A stretch of 64,000 nt of DNA from an uncultured Rhodospirillales bacterium (lineage in GTDB: Bacteria; Pseudomonadota; Alphaproteobacteria; CACIAM-22H2), in the NCBI GenBank assembly GCA_937926175.1, contig CALANV010000030.1, positions 62,001-126,000 on the forward strand, in the 5' to 3' direction. This document shows positions 61,559 to 64,000 of this stretch, one piece after another. Each line of letters opens with the position of its first letter. Positions within the stretch are counted from its first letter, which is position 1. The position numbers and the translations under genes are program-made. The notes under the pieces were generated by a model. It saw only the letters and a list, made by a program, of their open reading frames with translations, had not been told where the DNA came from and made no database searches.

Positions 61559-62842
61559 TTACCGGTAGAAGTACTCGACCGGAAGCAGCGGTATCGCCGG
61601 CACGTAGGTACATAGCAGGAGCACGGCGATCAGCACGCCAACGAACCAGACGTTCACGCGCGTGACTTGCCAGATGTCGGCCTTGGCAATCGCGCATGCC
61701 GTCATCAGGACGCTGGCAACCGGCGGCGTCTGCTGACCGATGCCGAGATTGATCGTGACGATCAGGCCGAAATGCACCGGATCGATGCCGACCGAGTTCA
61801 CCAGCGGCATCACCACAGGCACGGTCAGGATGATGGCTGCGGCCGAATGTAGAAACAGGCCCAGGATCAGGAACAGGACATTGAGCAGCGCCAGCACGAC
61901 CCATTTGTTGGTCGTGATCTCCGCGATGGCCGCGGCCAGCTGTTGCGGCGCCTGTGCCTCGGTCAGATAGGTCCCGACGAGTGTCGACGTGCCGACGAGA
62001 AGCATGACGACGGCCGTCTGAACGCCGCCTTCGATGATCGCCTCCTTCAGTTGCCGGAGGTCGAGTTCCCGATAGATGAACAGGCCGACGAACAGGGCCG
62101 CGAGGACCGCCATGGCGGCACCCTCGGTCGCAGTGACGATGCCGCCGAAGATCGTGCCCAGGATGACCACGGGCAGGATGAAGGCCCAGGCCGCCTCCTT
62201 GAACGTCTTCCAGATGTGCGGCAGATCGAACGCCTGCTCGATCGGCAGATTGTAGATGCGGGCAAACCGATAGGCCATCAGCATCAGGCCCAAACCGCCG
62301 ATGATCCCGGGAATGATCCCCGCCACGAACAGCTGCACGACGGACGTGTCGGCCATCACCGCATAGAGGATCATCGGGATCGACGGCGGAATGATCACGG
62401 CGAGCGTCGCCGAGGACGAGATGACCGAGGTCGCCAGTGGCGTCGGATAGCCCCTGCGCTTCATCGCCGGAATCAGGATCGAACCCAGCGCCGCCACGTC
62501 GGCAACAGCCGAACCCGATATTTCCGCGAAAAACAGCGACGTGCCGATCGACACCATCGCCAGGCCACCGCGGATGAAGCCGAGCAACGCGGTCGCGAAG
62601 GCAACCAGCCGGCGCGAAATGCCGGAAGCGTTCATGATTGCCCCCGCCAGGATGAACAGCGGAATCGCGATCAACGGGAAGTTGGTGGCGCCGTTGTACA
62701 TGCCGACCGCCACGTTGGGCAACATCTCGACGCCCTGGGTCAGGAGAATGGCCCCCACGGCCACGATGCCGAGTCCGACCGCGATCGGCACGTTGATCAG
62801 CGTGATGAGGAGCAGCGCAAGGAAAATGAGAAGGATGGCCAT
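61559..62842 (-). CDS. TRAP transporter large permease DctM (second system)
   Basis: 427 residues, 12 membrane helices. DctM signatures SGSAVADVAALGSILIPAMKRRGYP and IIPPSIPMILYAV. Part of a DctP-DctQ-DctM operon read right to left. It differs clearly from the first DctM in sequence, so the two systems probably take different substrates. Confidence 0.92.
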   Translation of the reverse strand: MAILLIFLALLLITLINVPIAVGLGIVAVGAILLTQGVEMLPNVAVGMYNGATNFPLIAIPLFILAGAIMNASGISRRLVAFATALLGFIRGGLAMVSIGTSLFFAEISGSAVADVAALGSILIPAMKRRGYPTPLATSVISSSATLAVIIPPSIPMILYAVMADTSVVQLFVAGIIPGIIGGLGLMLMAYRFARIYNLPIEQAFDLPHIWKTFKEAAWAFILPVVILGTIFGGIVTATEGAAMAVLAALFVGLFIYRELDLRQLKEAIIEGGVQTAVVMLLVGTSTLVGTYLTEAQAPQQLAAAIAEITTNKWVVLALLNVLFLILGLFLHSAAAIILTVPVVMPLVNSVGIDPVHFGLIVTINLGIGQQTPPVASVLMTACAIAKADIWQVTRVNVWFVGVLIAVLLLCTYVPAIPLLPVEYFYR

Positions 62843-62850
62843 GGGACCGC

Positions 62851-63387
62851 CTACTCCGTCGACGCCATTTCGGAACCCAACTCCTTGCGGTCAGCATCGG
62901 AACGACCGGTGCCGCCGGCCATGGTCTTGCGCCAGGCGTCAGGCATGCTGAGGACCTCGGCGATGATGAAGAGCACTGCGCCGATCGGGATGACGGATTG
63001 GGCAAGCTGCTCGGGCACCTCGGGCAGACTCACCAATGTCGAGCCTTCGAGGATGACGAGCACCTCGTAGCCGATCCATGCCGTCAGTGCGAAGAAGCCG
63101 ATGACGAGGATTTCGGCCACGGCGAACATTACGGCCCGCCACGCGGGCGGAATCATGCGGATGACTTCCGGGACGCCGATATGCGACCGCTTGAGGGCGG
63201 CGAGTGCCGCACCGTAGTAGGTCAACCAAGCGAGCATGATCGCCGCGACCTCGTCGTACCAGACGAGTGCAGCGCCGGCGCTGCGATAGGCGACTCCCAA
63301 CAGCACGACGACCGAAAGGCCGACCATCAGGGTGATGACGATGGCCTCGAGCAGCCGTTCATAGGCGTATTTCACTTGTTCGAACAC
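62851..63387 (-). CDS. TRAP transporter small permease DctQ (second system)
   Basis: 178 residues, four membrane helices, DctQ family (LAALKRSHIGVPEVIRMIP). It lies 8 nt before the second DctM. A long hairpin separates it from DctP. Confidence 0.9.
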   Translation of the reverse strand: MFEQVKYAYERLLEAIVITLMVGLSVVVLLGVAYRSAGAALVWYDEVAAIMLAWLTYYGAALAALKRSHIGVPEVIRMIPPAWRAVMFAVAEILVIGFFALTAWIGYEVLVILEGSTLVSLPEVPEQLAQSVIPIGAVLFIIAEVLSMPDAWRKTMAGGTGRSDADRKELGSEMASTE

Positions 63388-63407
63388 GAGACTCCCCCGG
63401 CTGTGCG

Positions 63408-63447
63408 GCCGGCGGCCGGACCGGGCAACGACGGTCCGGCCGCCGGC
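63408..63447 (-). promoter_or_regulatory. 16-bp perfect intercistronic hairpin dctP/dctQ (second TRAP operon)
   Basis: Arms 63408-63423 and 63432-63447 pair perfectly (start GCCGGCGGCC) around an 8-nt loop. It fills most of the 90-nt gap between DctP and DctQ. It parallels the hairpin at 53425-53452 of the first operon in the same position, with unrelated primary sequence. Confidence 0.65.
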
Positions 63448-63477
63448 AGGACAGCTGATCGCCCCGTCGAGGACGGC

Positions 63478-64000
63478 TTAGGACGATGCCCCAAGCGCAA
63501 GCGCCTTTTCGATCAGCGCCTTCGCCGCCGGAACTTCCTTCGCGAACTCCTCGTAGATCGGCTTGCTCGCGTTGATGAAGGCGTTCTTGTCGGCCTCGTT
63601 CACTTCCATGCCGGCGGCCTTGAGCTTCTCGAGCAACGCCTCCTCCTCACGCGCAGCCACTTCGTAGACGAAGGCCTGCGTCTCGCGCGCCGTCTCTTCG
63701 AGGATCTTGCGCACGTCCTCGGGCAGGCTGTTGAACTTGCGCGCCCCGGTCGTCAGATAGGCGGGCGTATAGACGTGACCCGTCAGCGACAGATACTTCT
63801 GTACCTCCTGAAATTTTGCACTGTAGATCTGCGTGAATGGGTTTTCCTGGCCGTCCATCACGCCGGTCTGAAGCGCGACGAACACTTCCGAGAACTTCAT
63901 CGGGCTCGGATTGGCGCCATAGGCCTGGAACATCTTCACGCGCCACTTGCCCTCCGGCACGCGCAGCTTGATGCCCTTGAGGTCCGCCGGCTCCTTGATC
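63478..64000 (-). CDS. TRAP transporter DctP-family solute-binding protein (second system, partial)
   Basis: Only the C-terminal 173 codons are inside the window; the gene starts beyond the right edge. Visible DctP motifs include KGIKLRVPEG, SEVFVALQTGVMDGQENP and LSLTGHVYTP. The GQENP motif is that of C4-dicarboxylate/sugar acid DctP proteins. It belongs to the operon with the second DctQ and DctM. Confidence 0.92.
   Translation of the reverse strand, partial: IKEPADLKGIKLRVPEGKWRVKMFQAYGANPSPMKFSEVFVALQTGVMDGQENPFTQIYSAKFQEVQKYLSLTGHVYTPAYLTTGARKFNSLPEDVRKILEETARETQAFVYEVAAREEEALLEKLKAAGMEVNEADKNAFINASKPIYEEFAKEVPAAKALIEKALALGASS

Overview
The window is chromosomal DNA of a GC-rich alphaproteobacterium, probably from the Rhodospirillales or a neighbouring order. 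Pointers are the ChvI/ChvG two-component pair followed by a truncated HPr kinase and a permease-less PTS, an NDUFS6-like zinc protein, a DUF4170 protein, a membrane-anchored CycM-type cytochrome c beside kdsB and pheA, a METTL20-type methyltransferase after ubiA, and many TRAP and CaiB-type genes. No phage, transposon, CRISPR array or rRNA operon was seen. The assignment to an order is inference from gene content only.

Layout. 1-9.3 kb: tRNA-Arg(CCG), a hydrolase and an orphan ABC ATPase, a zinc-finger protein, polA, an S9 peptidase, a HugZ-like protein and cbtBA. 9.3-16 kb: one co-directional block, chvI-chvG-hprK-rapZ-EIIA(Man)-HPr-EI, a signalling phosphorelay with no sugar permease. 16-17.8 kb: an Aer-like receptor split into a PAS gene and an MCP gene. 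18-22 kb: gshA, rsmE, ubiA, an ETFB-type lysine methyltransferase and DUF4170. 22.1-22.5 kb: the collapsed remains of a multicopper oxidase gene. 22.7-32.2 kb: mixed genes (Cys-rich protein, small lipoprotein, possible 2OG-Fe(II) oxygenase, EamA transporter, UbiD, bactofilin-like membrane protein, sterol-desaturase-like enzyme, PmbA/TldE, SDR). 32.4-39.5 kb: prfC, pheA, kdsB, cycM, a PAS protein, a decayed PRC-barrel gene, hisN and DUF3750. 39.6-45.4 kb: a complete yejABEF peptide ABC transporter. 45.4-50.4 kb: sodC, a GhrA-like dehydrogenase, an unknown coiled-coil protein, an M17 aminopeptidase and a GST.

50.4-64 kb is an almost entirely minus-strand catabolic region. Two TRAP transporters (one with an added TAXI binding protein) flank two CaiB-type CoA-transferases, a citryl-CoA-lyase-like enzyme, a crotonase-fold enzyme lacking one canonical glutamate, a SnoaL-like protein, an acetyltransferase and a frameshifted SMP-30 lactonase. 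The simplest reading is import of an organic acid, activation by CoA transfer, then cleavage by the citrate-synthase-fold lyase. The substrate cannot be read from sequence. This is the best candidate here for an undescribed pathway. Both DctP genes are separated from their permease genes by long perfect hairpins, which suggests differential expression within each operon.

Three genes look decayed: multicopper oxidase, SMP-30 and PRC-barrel. If this is a draft or long-read assembly, the SMP-30 indels could be sequencing errors; the multicopper oxidase lesion is too large for that.
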